64,000 nt of DNA from assembly GCF_003709565.1 (NCBI RefSeq), contig NZ_QNRC01000006.1, positions 124,001 through 188,000 of the forward strand, written 5' to 3'. The stretch comes from Paracoccus sigandri (GTDB lineage Bacteria > Pseudomonadota > Alphaproteobacteria > Rhodobacterales > Rhodobacteraceae). Made by a program: the position numbers and the translations under genes. Position 1 is the stretch's first letter, and the number at the start of each line of letters is the position of its first letter. Below the pieces are notes generated by a model. The model was given only the letters and a program-made list of their open reading frames with translations, did not search any database and was not told the DNA's origin. Positions 17,811 to 27,100 of this stretch are shown piece by piece.

Positions 17811-17880
17811 GTGGAGGGGGCTGCCGCCCCCGGCCGCGCCATGCGGCGCGTCCTCCCCCGCGGATATTTGGGCCAAGATG
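17811..17880. repeat. structured intergenic mosaic element
   Basis: Between pepF and the dipeptidase lies GGGGGC (17816-17821)/GCCCCC (17826-17831), then a second short stem (CGCGCC/GGCGCG), then CCTCCCCCGCGGATATTTGG and CCAAGATGAA. I remember closely similar strings in intergenic regions of many Rhodobacterales genomes, so this is probably one copy of a dispersed element. No second copy is present in this window. Confidence 0.45.
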
Positions 17881-17905
17881 AAAAGGCAGTGCAGGGGAGG
17901 GGCGG

Positions 17906-19084
17906 ATGCTGAGGCGGATATTGCTGGGGCTGGCGGGATTGGTCGTCGCGGGGGCGGCGGCGTTCTTCGCCCTTGCGCCGGGTCATGTCGAGCGCGGGTT
18001 GAACCCCCTGACCATGCCCGAGGAGGGCTGGCCGGTCGGCGCCGAGGCGGCGGCGCTGCACGGGCGGCTGGTGATCGGGGACTGGCATTCCGACGCGCTG
18101 CTGTGGGACCGCGACATCCTGAAGCGCGCCGGGCGCGGCCATACCGACATTCCGCGCCTGCAGGAGGGCAATGTCGCGCTGCAGGTCTTCACCACCGTGA
18201 CGAAGAGCCCGCGCGGGCAGAACTATGCCGCAAACAGCACCGATGCGCCCGACAACATCACGCCGCTGTTCATGGGGCAGCTGCGGCCGCTGCGCGCGTG
18301 GTTCTCGCTGAGGGAGCGCGCGCTGGTGCAGGCCGAGGCGCTGGAGCGGGCGGCCGCGCGCGATCCCGAGGCGCTGCGCGTCATCCGCACGCGCGGCGAC
18401 CTGGCGGCCTTGCTGGAGGCGCGGGCGGCGGGGGCGCGGGTCGTGGGCGCCATCCTGGGATCCGAGGGCGGCCATCCGCTGGAGGGCGAGCTGGCCAATC
18501 TGGAGGTGCTGCATGAGGCGGGCTTCCGGCTGATCGGGCTGACGCATTTCTTCGACAACGAGCTGGGCGGCAGCCTGCACGGCGCCGGCGACGGCGCGGG
18601 CCTGTCGGATTTCGGGCGGCAGGTGGTCGAGGCCATGGCCGCGCGCGGGATGGTGGTCGACGTGGCCCATGCCAGCCCGCAGATGGTGCGCGACGTGCTG
18701 GCGATGGAGGGGGTGCGGCCGGCGCTGTCCCATACCGGCATCCGGTCCCATTGCGACAGCCCGCGCAACCTGTCCGACGATCTGGTCGCCGGCATCGCCG
18801 CGAAGGGCGGGGTGATCGGCATCGGCTATTGGGCCGATGTGGTCTGCGGCCGGACGCCCGCCGATATCGCCGGCGCGATCCGGGCGGCCATCGCGCTGGT
18901 GGGCGAGGATCACGTCTCGCTAGGGTCGGATTACGACGGCTCGGTCGATGCGCCCTTCGATGCGGCGCATCTGTCGGCGCTGACCCAGGCGCTGCTGGAT
19001 GCGGGCCTGTCCGAGGCGCAGATCGCCAAGGTCATGGGCGGCAACATGGTCCGCTTCCTGTCCGAGACCCTGCCCGAGGGTTGA
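17906..19084 (+). CDS. M19 membrane (renal-type) dipeptidase
   Basis: Zinc-dependent dipeptidase of family M19, 392 residues. A hydrophobic N-terminal segment (about 5-28) anchors or exports it to the periplasm. Metal-ligand motifs are visible: GDWHSDALLW (His and Asp), GSEGGHPLEG (bridging Glu), VDVAHAS and LSHTGIRS (His ligands), and LGSDYDGSV (Asp). Substrates of such enzymes range from dipeptides to D-amino-acid-containing peptides. ATG follows GGGAGGGG. The stop codon is in the first copy of a 14-bp tandem duplication. Confidence 0.9.
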   Translation: MLRRILLGLAGLVVAGAAAFFALAPGHVERGLNPLTMPEEGWPVGAEAAALHGRLVIGDWHSDALLWDRDILKRAGRGHTDIPRLQEGNVALQVFTTVTKSPRGQNYAANSTDAPDNITPLFMGQLRPLRAWFSLRERALVQAEALERAAARDPEALRVIRTRGDLAALLEARAAGARVVGAILGSEGGHPLEGELANLEVLHEAGFRLIGLTHFFDNELGGSLHGAGDGAGLSDFGRQVVEAMAARGMVVDVAHASPQMVRDVLAMEGVRPALSHTGIRSHCDSPRNLSDDLVAGIAAKGGVIGIGYWADVVCGRTPADIAGAIRAAIALVGEDHVSLGSDYDGSVDAPFDAAHLSALTQALLDAGLSEAQIAKVMGGNMVRFLSETLPEG

Positions 19085-19100
19085 CGCCCGAGGGTTGACG
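19073..19100. repeat. 14-bp exact tandem duplication spanning the dipeptidase stop
   Basis: CCCGAGGGTTGACG occurs twice head-to-tail (19073-19086 and 19087-19100). The first copy encodes the last residues and stop of the M19 dipeptidase; the second is downstream. Confidence 0.9.
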
Positions 19101-19179
19101 CCGGGCCTGGGCGGGAACCCCCCTTGCGGGGGCCGCGTTGGGGCCGCGGAAAAGAAACTCTCTGAGAGGAGCAATGAGG

Positions 19180-19332
19180 ATGCAGAAATTCTTGGGACTT
19201 GGCGCGGTGCTGGCACTGATGGCGGTGGCGGGTTGCGAGACGGTGCAGGGCGCCGGGCGCGACATGCAACATGCGGGCCAGGCGATCTCTCAGGAAAGCG
19301 CCGAGGTGCAGGCGGGGCAGGCGAACTGGTAG
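19180..19332 (+). CDS. entericidin-like small lipoprotein
   Basis: A 50-residue lipoprotein: hydrophobic signal, lipobox VAGC at about residue 17-18, then CETVQGAGRDMQHAGQAI, the pattern of the entericidin A/B (EcnA/EcnB) family. These are small envelope lipoproteins, in enterobacteria a toxin/antidote pair linked to stationary-phase lysis; here only one is seen. AGAGGAG precedes; ATG 19174 is an alternative. A strong bidirectional terminator follows. Confidence 0.8.
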   Translation: MQKFLGLGAVLALMAVAGCETVQGAGRDMQHAGQAISQESAEVQAGQANW

Positions 19333-19353
19333 CCCGCCGCCTTGCCGCGAATG

Positions 19354-19383
19354 AAAAACGGGACCCTGGGGTCCCGTTTTTTT
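19354..19383. terminator. bidirectional intrinsic terminator
   Basis: AAAAACGGGACC (19354-19365) pairs with GGTCCCGTTTTT (19370-19381) around CTGG, with a T run continuing to 19383. The A run on the other side gives a T tract on the minus strand, so it serves both the entericidin-like gene and the convergent doxX gene. Confidence 0.93.
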
Positions 19384-19385
19384 GT

Positions 19386-19778
19386 TCAGCCGTCGCGGCC
19401 CATCTTTGCGTCCAGGCTCCACGGGCCGGGGCCTGCGCAGAAGATATACAGGAACACGAAGCAATAGAGGATCGCCGCATCGCCGCCGTTCAGCACCGGG
19501 AAGGGGCTTTGCGGCGCATGGGCCAGCCAATAGGCGAAGGCCATCAGCCCGGACAGAAGGAAGGCGACCGGGCGCGAGAACAGGCCGACGAACAGCAGCG
19601 CGCCGCCGATCAGCTCCATGATTCCGGCCGTCCAGGAAAGGGAAAACGCTGGCGGATTCATGTCGCTGGCGGGAAATCCCAGGATCTTCTGGCTGCCATG
19701 GGCGAAGAAGATCAGGGAGGCGATGATGCGCAGCACGCTGCGCATCTGCGGGGCGAAGCCGTTGAGGGTCTGGTTCAT
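19386..19778 (-). CDS. DoxX-family membrane protein
   Basis: A 130-residue integral membrane protein with four hydrophobic segments. ASLIFFAHGSQKILGFP and GIMELIGGALLFVGLFSRPVAF are the DoxX signature regions. DoxX proteins are implicated in redox/thiol stress responses in some bacteria, but no function can be fixed here. The ATG follows GAGAGGCAGAC. It is 56 bases downstream of the TIGR02300 gene on the same strand. Confidence 0.88.
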   Translation of the reverse strand: MNQTLNGFAPQMRSVLRIIASLIFFAHGSQKILGFPASDMNPPAFSLSWTAGIMELIGGALLFVGLFSRPVAFLLSGLMAFAYWLAHAPQSPFPVLNGGDAAILYCFVFLYIFCAGPGPWSLDAKMGRDG

Positions 19779-19834
19779 GTCTGCCTCTCAGCCTTGGTGG
19801 GTGGCCGCGGGGCGCGCGCATGCGCCCGGCCGGT

Positions 19835-20149
19835 TCAATCGTCGTCGTCGTCCGAGACGTCGGCAATGTCGTCAAGCGAGACATCGCCGTCGTCATCATC
19901 CTCTTCCAGCAGGTCGTCGTCCAGATCTCCGGTGTCGTCGTCCAGATCGTCCTCGGCATCGACCAGGTCGTCATCGTTGCGGGCCGCGGTCTTTTCGCTG
20001 ACCAGGGTCTTGCCGCGCCCCTCGCTGAGGCTTTCGACCGTGAACTGGTTGCCGCAGGCCGGGCAGGTCATCGGGTTGTTCATCAGGTCGTAAAAGCGCG
20101 TATGGCAGTGCGGGCACAGGCGTTTCGTGCCCCATTCCTCTTTGGGCAT
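19835..20149 (-). CDS. TIGR02300-family zinc-ribbon acidic protein
   Basis: A 104-residue cytosolic protein. The N-terminus MPKEEWGTKRLCPHCHTRF is followed by a second CPAC, giving a four-cysteine zinc ribbon (CPHC at 12-15, CPAC at 29-32). The remainder is an extremely acidic tail, more than half Asp/Glu after residue 58. This matches the alphaproteobacterial TIGR02300 family, of unknown function. AAGGAG precedes the ATG. Confidence 0.88.
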   Translation of the reverse strand: MPKEEWGTKRLCPHCHTRFYDLMNNPMTCPACGNQFTVESLSEGRGKTLVSEKTAARNDDDLVDAEDDLDDDTGDLDDDLLEEDDDDGDVSLDDIADVSDDDDD

Positions 20150-20267
20150 GGTATTCTCCTTCAGCCGCGTTTAGGGAATTTCCGGCACGCCCTGCCACAG
20201 TGGGCGGGGGCTGTCAAAGGCTTTTCTGACGAAGGGCCGCGGGCGGGGAACCCAGGCGGCGTGGGAC

Positions 20268-20975
20268 ATGGCGGAACGGGTGGGGCAGGTGTCGGGCAGG
20301 ATCGTCATCGCCGAGGGGCTGGAGGTCGTCCTGCGCCGGTCGGCGCGGGCGCGGCGCATGACGCTGCGGGTGCCGCGCGACGGCGGCGATCCGGTGCTGA
20401 CCCTGCCGCTGCGCACCCCCGAGGCCGAGGGCCGCGCCTTCGCGCTGTCGCGCGGCGACTGGCTGGCGCAGGCCCGCGCGCGGGTGCCGCAGCCGCAAAG
20501 GCCCGCGCCGGGCGCCCTGCTGCCGGTCGAGGGCCGCGCGCTGCGGGTCACGCCCTTTCCGCTGCGCGCCGTCCGGGTCGAGGGGGACCTGCTGCTGGTG
20601 CCGCAGGCCCGTCCCGTCGCGCCGGTCGTGCAGGCCTTCCTCAAGCACCTGGCCCTGCAGCGCCTGCGTCCGGCCTGCGACCGCCATGCCGCGGCGCTGG
20701 GGCGGCCCTATCGCGCTCTGGTGCTGCGCGACACGCGGTCCCGCTGGGGCAGCTGCAGCGTCGAGGGGCGGCTGATGTTTTCCTGGCGGCTGGCGATGGC
20801 GCCGCCCGAGGTGCTGGATTATGTCGCCGCCCACGAGGTCGCGCATCTGGCGCATATGGACCATTCGCCGCGTTTCTGGGCCGCGGTCGAACGGCTGATG
20901 CCCGAATGGCGGGGCCGGCGCGACTGGCTGCGCCGGAATGGCGGCGAATTGATGCTGTGGCGGTTCCGCGACTGA
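20268..20975 (+). CDS. YgjP/WLM-type M48-like metallohydrolase
   Basis: DUF45/YgjP family metal-dependent hydrolase, 235 residues. The zinc site HEVAHLAHMDHSPRFW (HExxH plus downstream His) is near residue 187, preceded by RSRWGSCS, the invariant family motif. Biological substrates are unknown. It is divergent from the TIGR02300 gene and followed by a GntR regulator after 71 bases that contain an 11-bp direct repeat (GCGGGGGATTG at 20987 and 21004). Confidence 0.88.
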   Translation: MAERVGQVSGRIVIAEGLEVVLRRSARARRMTLRVPRDGGDPVLTLPLRTPEAEGRAFALSRGDWLAQARARVPQPQRPAPGALLPVEGRALRVTPFPLRAVRVEGDLLLVPQARPVAPVVQAFLKHLALQRLRPACDRHAAALGRPYRALVLRDTRSRWGSCSVEGRLMFSWRLAMAPPEVLDYVAAHEVAHLAHMDHSPRFWAAVERLMPEWRGRRDWLRRNGGELMLWRFRD

Positions 20976-21028
20976 CGCCGGAGCCCGCGGGGGATTGGGG
21001 CCTGCGGGGGATTGACGGGCGCGCGATT

Positions 21029-21038
21029 TGTGATCACA
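21029..21038. promoter_or_regulatory. palindromic GntR-type operator
   Basis: TGTGATCACA, a perfect 10-bp palindrome within TTGTGATCACAT, lies eight bases before the GntR-family ATG. FCD-type GntR proteins bind T-N-GT...AC-N-A palindromes, so autoregulation is likely. Confidence 0.5.
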
Positions 21039-21046
21039 TCCGGGTC

Positions 21047-21691
21047 ATGACAGCGACCCGCACCGCCGATCCCACGGCGCATGAGACCCTCTACCGCAAC
21101 CTGCGCGCGCGCATCATGGTGGGCGAACTGCCCCCCGGCAAGCCGCTGACGCTGCGCGGCCTGGCCCATGACTACCATGTCTCGATGACGCCCGCGCGCG
21201 AGGCGGTGCGGCGGCTGGTGGCGGAGGGCGCGCTGACGCTGTCGGCTTCGGGGCGGGTGGCGACTCCGGCGCTGTCGGACGACCGGATCGAGGAACTGGC
21301 GGCGCTGCGCGCGCTGATCGAGCCGGAACTGGCCGCCCGCGCGCTGCCGCGCGCGCATTTCGCGCTGATCGACCGGTTGGCCACGATGAATGCCCGCATC
21401 GCCGATGCGGTCGAGCGTCACGATGCGGTCGGCTATATCCGCTGCAACCTGGATTTCCACCGGATGCTGTATCTGCGGGCGCAGGCCCCCGCGATGCTGG
21501 CCATGCTGGAGACGATCTGGCTGCAACTGGGCCCGACCATGCGGGCGCTCTATGGCCGGGTCAGGCGCAACGAGCCGCCGCGCCATCACCGCATGATCCT
21601 GGCCGCCCTGCGCGCCGGGGACGAGCCCGCCTTGCGGCTGGCCATCCGGGCCGATGTGACCCACGGGCTGCGCCACCTGACCGGCGCCTGA
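21047..21691 (+). CDS. GntR-family (FCD) transcriptional regulator
   Basis: A 214-residue regulator: winged helix at about 10-75 with LTLRGLAHDYHVSMTPAREAVRRL, then an FCD domain in which Asp/His residues (NLDFHRMLYL near 138, HHRMIL near 185) likely bind metal and ligand. The effector is unknown. The start was chosen at the ATG right after a palindromic operator; there is no strong Shine-Dalgarno. Neighbours give no clear metabolic target. Confidence 0.88.
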   Translation: MTATRTADPTAHETLYRNLRARIMVGELPPGKPLTLRGLAHDYHVSMTPAREAVRRLVAEGALTLSASGRVATPALSDDRIEELAALRALIEPELAARALPRAHFALIDRLATMNARIADAVERHDAVGYIRCNLDFHRMLYLRAQAPAMLAMLETIWLQLGPTMRALYGRVRRNEPPRHHRMILAALRAGDEPALRLAIRADVTHGLRHLTGA

Positions 21692-21715
21692 GGGCGCGGC
21701 GGCCGGTGTCGCGGT

Positions 21716-22342
21716 TCAGCCCTGCTGCGCGCCGGGCAGCGCCAGCCCGCCGAAGGCCGGGACGCCGCTCATGGTCGAGGGCACGATGCGGTTGTATTTC
21801 GTCCCCGCGATCGAGGCGCCCGCCATCAGCCCCGCCTGGCCGAAGATCAGCGCCACGACCGGATGCTGGGCGGTGACGGTATCGGCGCCCATCGCCATGC
21901 CGCCGCGCGGGATCGCGTAATAGGCATCGGCCTCGGCCACCCAGCCCGGCGCGGCGCGGAAGGCAGCCAGCGCCTGATCGGTCTGGAAGATCAGCACATG
22001 CGCATATTGCTGCGCGCCCGCCTGAAACCCGACGCTGGCGCGGGTGGCTGAGTAATAGTCCACCGTCGCGCCCCCGATGCGCAGCGCGCCCTGGCCGTAA
22101 GCGCCGCCGACGCCGAACGCGGCCGAGGTCATCAGCGGCATGTACAGCACGCCGCGGGCGTTTTCGACCATCTGCGCGGCCTGCGGATAGGTCTGCATCA
22201 GATATTGGTGGGTCTGGTCGACCCGCGCGTCCAGCTGCGCCGAGGCATTGCTGCCCACCGCATTGCTGCAGCCCGCCAGGGCCAGCGCCGCGCCGCCGCC
22301 CGCCAGCAGCGACCGGCGGCTCATCAGGTTGGATCTGCTCAT
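21716..22342 (-). CDS. SYLF/YSC84-domain lipoprotein
   Basis: A 208-residue exported protein. The N-terminus SRRSLLAGGGAALALAGCS combines a twin-arginine-like motif with a lipobox (LAGC), so it is probably a Tat-route lipoprotein. The mature part is a SYLF (YSC84) lipid-binding domain, seen in ENARGVLYMPLM and the glycine-rich FGVGGAYGQGAL, and in FQAGAQQYAHVLIF. The role in bacteria is not established. ATG follows GAGGCGAAAAG. Confidence 0.87.
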   Translation of the reverse strand: MSRSNLMSRRSLLAGGGAALALAGCSNAVGSNASAQLDARVDQTHQYLMQTYPQAAQMVENARGVLYMPLMTSAAFGVGGAYGQGALRIGGATVDYYSATRASVGFQAGAQQYAHVLIFQTDQALAAFRAAPGWVAEADAYYAIPRGGMAMGADTVTAQHPVVALIFGQAGLMAGASIAGTKYNRIVPSTMSGVPAFGGLALPGAQQG

Positions 22343-22412
22343 CTTTTCGCCTCGCTTCGTTTGTCGGACCTGCTCCGGCCCGTTGCGTTCAAGAATACGC
22401 GAGGGGGCGCCC

Positions 22413-23408
22413 TCATGCCAGCATTTCGGCCACCGACGGCGCGAAATAGCTCAACACCCCGTCGCAGCCCGCGCGGCGGAAGGCCAGCAGGCTTTCCAGC
22501 ATCACCTCGCGCGACAGCCAGCCGTTGCGGATCGCGCCCTCCAGCATCGCGTATTCGCCACTGACCTGATAGGCGAAGGTGGGCGCGGCGAAGCGGTCCT
22601 TCACCTCGCGGCAGATGTCCAGATAGGGCATCCCCGGCTTGACCATGACCATGTCGGCGCCCTCGGCCAGGTCGCGGGCGACGCAGCGCAGCGCCTCCTC
22701 GCGGTTGGCGGGGTTCACCTGATAGGTCTTCTTGTCGCCGACCAGCCGGCCCGACGCCCCCACCGCGTCGCGGAACGGCCCGTAGAAGGCGCTGGCGAAT
22801 TTCGCCGCATAGGACAGGATCGCCACATGGCGGTGGCCGGCACCCTCCAGCGCGCCGCGCAGCGCCCCGATCCGGCCGTCCATCATGTCCGAGGGCCCGA
22901 GGATGTCCGCCCCCGCCTCGGCCTGCGCCAGGGCCATCCTGACCAGCGCCTCGACGGTCTCGTCGTTCAGGATCTCGCCGTCCACGACCAGCCCGTCATG
23001 GCCGTTGGCGTTGTAGGGATCCAGCGCGATGTCGGTCATCACCGCCAGGTCCGGCACGGTCTCCTTGATCGCCCGGATGGCGCGGTTGCCGATATTGTCG
23101 GGGTCCCAGGCGCGTTCGCAGCTCTCGGTCTTCAGGTCCTGGTCGGAATGCGGGAAGATGCAGATCGCCGGGATGTTCAGCCGCGCCGCCCGTTCCGCCG
23201 CCCGCTTCGCGCCGTCCAGCGTCAGCCGCTCCACGCCGGGCATCGAGGCGATCTCGCCCTCGGCCCCGGCGACCTCGGTCACGAAGATCGGCCAGATCAG
23301 GTCGGCGGCGGTCAGGTTCACCTCGTGGACCATCGCGCGCAGGTTGGCGGTGCGGCGCAGGCGGCGCAGGCGCGCGGCGGGAAAGGGGGCGACGATGGGC
23401 GTGGCCAT
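22413..23408 (-). CDS. hemB: delta-aminolevulinic acid dehydratase (porphobilinogen synthase)
   Basis: Condenses two 5-aminolevulinate molecules to porphobilinogen in haem and tetrapyrrole synthesis; cytosolic octamer. The 331 residues show MTDIALDPYNANGHDG, the Schiff-base lysine region SYAAKFASAFYGPFRDA and MVKPGMPYLD. The Asp-rich metal site (DIALDPY instead of the Cys triad) marks the Mg-type enzyme. I chose ATG 23408 because GAAGGA is well placed; ATG 23417 is an alternative three codons upstream. Confidence 0.96.
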   Translation of the reverse strand: MATPIVAPFPAARLRRLRRTANLRAMVHEVNLTAADLIWPIFVTEVAGAEGEIASMPGVERLTLDGAKRAAERAARLNIPAICIFPHSDQDLKTESCERAWDPDNIGNRAIRAIKETVPDLAVMTDIALDPYNANGHDGLVVDGEILNDETVEALVRMALAQAEAGADILGPSDMMDGRIGALRGALEGAGHRHVAILSYAAKFASAFYGPFRDAVGASGRLVGDKKTYQVNPANREEALRCVARDLAEGADMVMVKPGMPYLDICREVKDRFAAPTFAYQVSGEYAMLEGAIRNGWLSREVMLESLLAFRRAGCDGVLSYFAPSVAEMLA

Positions 23409-23528
23409 GGCGGGCATCCTTCGGCTTGGATCGGCGAAACGGGGCAGGGCGCGCCTTCCCCTCGGCTTGCGGCTGTTCTAAGGTCGCGCGCAGCCAAGAA
23501 CAAGGAAACCGGGCGGGGAAGGTGGCGC

Positions 23529-24101
23529 GTGCCGCAGATTGACGGTGTGATCGGTTTTCTGGACAGCCGCTCCTTCGGCACGATCTGGTTCTGGATCGTC
23601 CTGATCGGCCTGTGGTCGGCCAGCGGCCGCCATGTGCTGGGCGTGCCCGCCGAGGTGCTGATGCGCGCCCGCCGGGCCCGCCGCGCCGGCCGCCCCGAGG
23701 CCGACGAGGTCATCGCGCTGCTGGACTGGCTGTCGCTGACCCTGCCGCGCTGGCGGCTGGGCCGGTCCGAGGGCGCCGTCTTCCTGGGCGCCAGCCTGTT
23801 CGCGCTGACCTCGCTGGCGATCCTGGGCTTCGGCTATTGGCTGGAGATGGCGCAGGCTCTGACCCTGCTGGCGACGCCGTTCCTGGTCCTGTTCTGGATG
23901 CGGGTCTGGCTGGCGCGCGGCCTGGCCCCGGTGCTGGCCGAGGCGCAATCGGGCGCGCGCCCCGTCGCCGAGGCGGCGGCCGAGGCGATCCGCCGCATGG
24001 TGATCCACCGCCGGCTGGCCTCGGTCCTGTCGATCGCCTCGGTGGCGGCGACGGCGCTGTGGGGCACGCTGTGGATGCTGATGCGCCCCTATGGGCTGTA
24101 G
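23529..24101 (+). CDS. conserved inner-membrane protein
   Basis: A 190-residue protein with about four hydrophobic segments: FGTIWFWIVLIGLWSA near 17-33, two in residues 78-125, and one at the C-terminus. A basic stretch MRARRARRAGRPEADE follows the first helix. From memory it resembles Rhodobacterales proteins labelled 'component of SufBCD complex', a label I consider unproven; no suf gene is nearby. The start is GTG, preceded by GGGGAAGG. Divergent from hemB and 38 bases before mfd. Confidence 0.72.
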   Translation: MPQIDGVIGFLDSRSFGTIWFWIVLIGLWSASGRHVLGVPAEVLMRARRARRAGRPEADEVIALLDWLSLTLPRWRLGRSEGAVFLGASLFALTSLAILGFGYWLEMAQALTLLATPFLVLFWMRVWLARGLAPVLAEAQSGARPVAEAAAEAIRRMVIHRRLASVLSIASVAATALWGTLWMLMRPYGL

Positions 24102-24104
24102 AGC

Positions 24105-24133
24105 TTGACACCGCCGCCCGGCGCTTTACCTGA
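24105..24133 (+). promoter_or_regulatory. candidate mfd promoter, leaderless arrangement
   Basis: A perfect -35 TTGACA (24105-24110) lies 29 bases before the mfd ATG. The -10 position at 17-base spacing reads ACCTGA (24128-24133), a poor match. No Shine-Dalgarno precedes the ATG, so transcription probably starts at or near it. Confidence 0.4.
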
Positions 24134-24139
24134 CCGCTC

Positions 24140-27100
24140 ATGTCCGATCACCTGATCCTTTCCGGCGCGCCCGAGGGCTATGACGCGGCCCTGATCGCGC
24201 GCGAGGCGGCGCGGCCCGAGAACCGGGGCGCCCCCGTCATCCACATCGCCCGCGACGACCGGCGCATGGCGGCGACGCGCGCCGCGCTGGAATTCCTGTC
24301 GCCCGGCACGGTGGTGCTGGAATTCCCGGCCTGGGACACGACGCCCTATGACCGCGTCTCGCCCGCGCCCGAGGTGCAGGCGGCGCGCATGGCCACGCTG
24401 GCGGCGCTGGCGCAGGGGGCGGTGCCGGGGCCCTTCGTGCTGCTGACCACGCTGAATGCGGTGCTGCAACGGCTGCCGGCGCGCGAACTGCTGTCGGACG
24501 CCAGCTTCGTGGCCCGCGTCGGCGACCGGATCGACGAAGCCGCGCTGCGCGGCTTCCTGTCCCGGATGGGCTTCGTGCAGTCGCCCACCGTGACCGAGCC
24601 CGGCGATTACGCGATCCGCGGCGGCATCATCGACATCTATGCGCCGGGCGACGCCGGGCCGGTGCGGCTGGACCTGTTCGGCGACGTTCTGGACGGCGCG
24701 CGCCGCTTCGATCCGGTGACGCAGCGCACCACCGAGAAGCTGGACCGGGTCGAGCTGGCGCCCATGTCCGAGGTGATCCTGGACGAGGCCGCGATCACCC
24801 GCTTCCGCCAGAACTATCGCGCCGAATATGGCGGCGGCACCAGCGACCCGCTGTATGAAGGCGTCAGCGCCGGCCGCAAGATGGCCGGGATGGAACATTG
24901 GCTGCCCTGGTTCCACGACCGGATGGAAAGCCTGTTCGACTATCTTCCCGGCGCCTCGGTGGTTCTGGACGACCATGTCGGGCAGGTCATCGACGCGCGG
25001 CGGGGCATGATCGCCGAACAATATGACGCCCGCCGCGCCGCGCTGGCCGCGAAGGGCCGCAGCGATACCGTCTACAAGCCCGTGCCCCCCGACGCGATGT
25101 TCCCGACGCCCGGCGAATGGGACGGCTGGCTGGCCGCGCGCCGGGTGCTGCGCCTGTCGGTCCTGGCGCAGCCGCCCGGCCCCGGCGTGCTGGACGCGGG
25201 CGGCCGCGCGGGCCGCAATTTCGCGCCCGAGCGGCAGGCGGAATCGGTCAATTTGTTCAAGGCCCTGGCCGATCATGTGAAGGCCCTGGGCAGGGATCAC
25301 CGGGTCATCGTCGCCAGCTTCTCGGACGGCGCGCGCGACCGGCTGGCCGGGCTTCTGGCCGATGAGGGGCTGACCGGCGCCCGGCCCATCGGCGACATCC
25401 GCGACCTGCCCGAGGCGTCGGGCGCGGTCGGCCTGGCGGTCTGGCCGCTGGACGAGGGGTTCGTGGCCGAGGGCCGGGCGCTTGGCGCCATCGCGGTGAT
25501 CTCGGAACAGGACGTGCTGGGCGACCGGCTGATCCGCGGCGCCAGGAAGCGCCGCCGGGCCGAGAATTTCCTGCAGGACACCACCGCGCTGAGCCCCGGC
25601 GACCTGGTCGTGCATGTCGAACACGGCATCGGCCGCTATACCGGGCTGGAAACCATCAAGGCCGCCGGCGTGCCGCATGATTGCGTGGCGCTGGAATATG
25701 CGGGCGGCGACCGGCTGTTCCTGCCGGTCGAGAATATCGAGCTGCTGTCGCGATACGGCCACGAGGAAGGGCTGCTGGACCGTCTGGGCGGCGGCGCCTG
25801 GCAGGCGCGCAAGGCGCGGCTGAAGGAACGCATCAAGCTGATCGCCGACAAGCTGATGCGCGTCGCGGCCGAGCGCCTGTTGCGTCCCGCCCCGGTGCTG
25901 GAGCCCGAGGACCACGACTGGCAGGCCTTCTCGGCGCGCTTCCCCTATAGCGAGACCGACGATCAGGCCGCCGCCATCGAGGATGTGCTGGAGGATCTGG
26001 CGGCGGGCCGGCCGATGGACCGGCTGGTCGTCGGCGACGTGGGCTTCGGCAAGACCGAGGTGGCGATGCGCGCCGCCTTCGTCGCTGCCAGCCAGGGGAT
26101 GCAGGTCGCCGTGGTCGCGCCGACGACGCTGCTGGCGCGGCAGCATTTCCGGACCTTCGCCGAACGTTTCCGCGGCTCGGCCATCACCGTCCGTCCGCTG
26201 TCGCGCTTCGTGTCCGCCAAGGATGCCGCCCAGACCCGCGCCGGGCTGGCCGAGGGCACGGTGGACATCGTCGTCGGCACCCATGCGGTGCTGGCCAAGC
26301 AGGTGCGCTTCAAACGCCTCGGTCTCTTGATCATCGACGAGGAGCAGCATTTCGGCGTCGCCCACAAGGAACGCCTGAAGGAGATGCGCAGCGACATCCA
26401 TGTGCTGACGCTGACCGCCACGCCGATCCCGCGCACGCTGCAACTGTCGCTGACCGGGGTGCGGGACCTCTCGATCATCGGCACGCCGCCGGTCGACCGG
26501 CTGTCGATCCGCACCTATGTCAGCGAATTCGACAGCGTGACCATCCGCGAGGCGCTTCTGCGCGAGAAATATCGCGGCGGGCAGAGCTTCTTTGTGGTCC
26601 CGCGCCTGTCCGACCTGCCCGATATCGAGCATTGGCTGCAGGAAAACGTCCCGGAAGTCAGCTACATCGTCGCCCATGGCCAGCTGGCGGCGGGCGATCT
26701 GGACCAGCGGATGAACGCCTTCTATGACGGCAGCCATGACGTGTTGCTGGCGACGACCATCGTCGAATCGGGTCTGGATATCCCGACCGCGAACACCATG
26801 GTCGTCTGGCGCGCCGACATGTTCGGTCTGGCGCAGCTCTACCAGATCCGGGGCCGGGTGGGGCGATCGAAGACCCGCGCCTATTGCTATCTGACCACCA
26901 AGCCGCGCGCGCCCCTGACGCCGCAGGCGATGCGGCGGCTGAAATTCCTTGGCTCGATCGACGGGCTGGGGGCGGGCTTCAACCTGGCCTCGCAGGACCT
27001 GGACCTGCGCGGCGCCGGCAATCTTCTGGGCGAGGAACAGTCCGGCCATATCAAGGAGGTCGGCTTCGAACTTTACCAGCAGATGCTGGAGGAAACCATC

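Noticed and set aside
15774..17876. 700-codon minus-strand open frame
   Set aside because: Antisense shadow of the M3 oligopeptidase.
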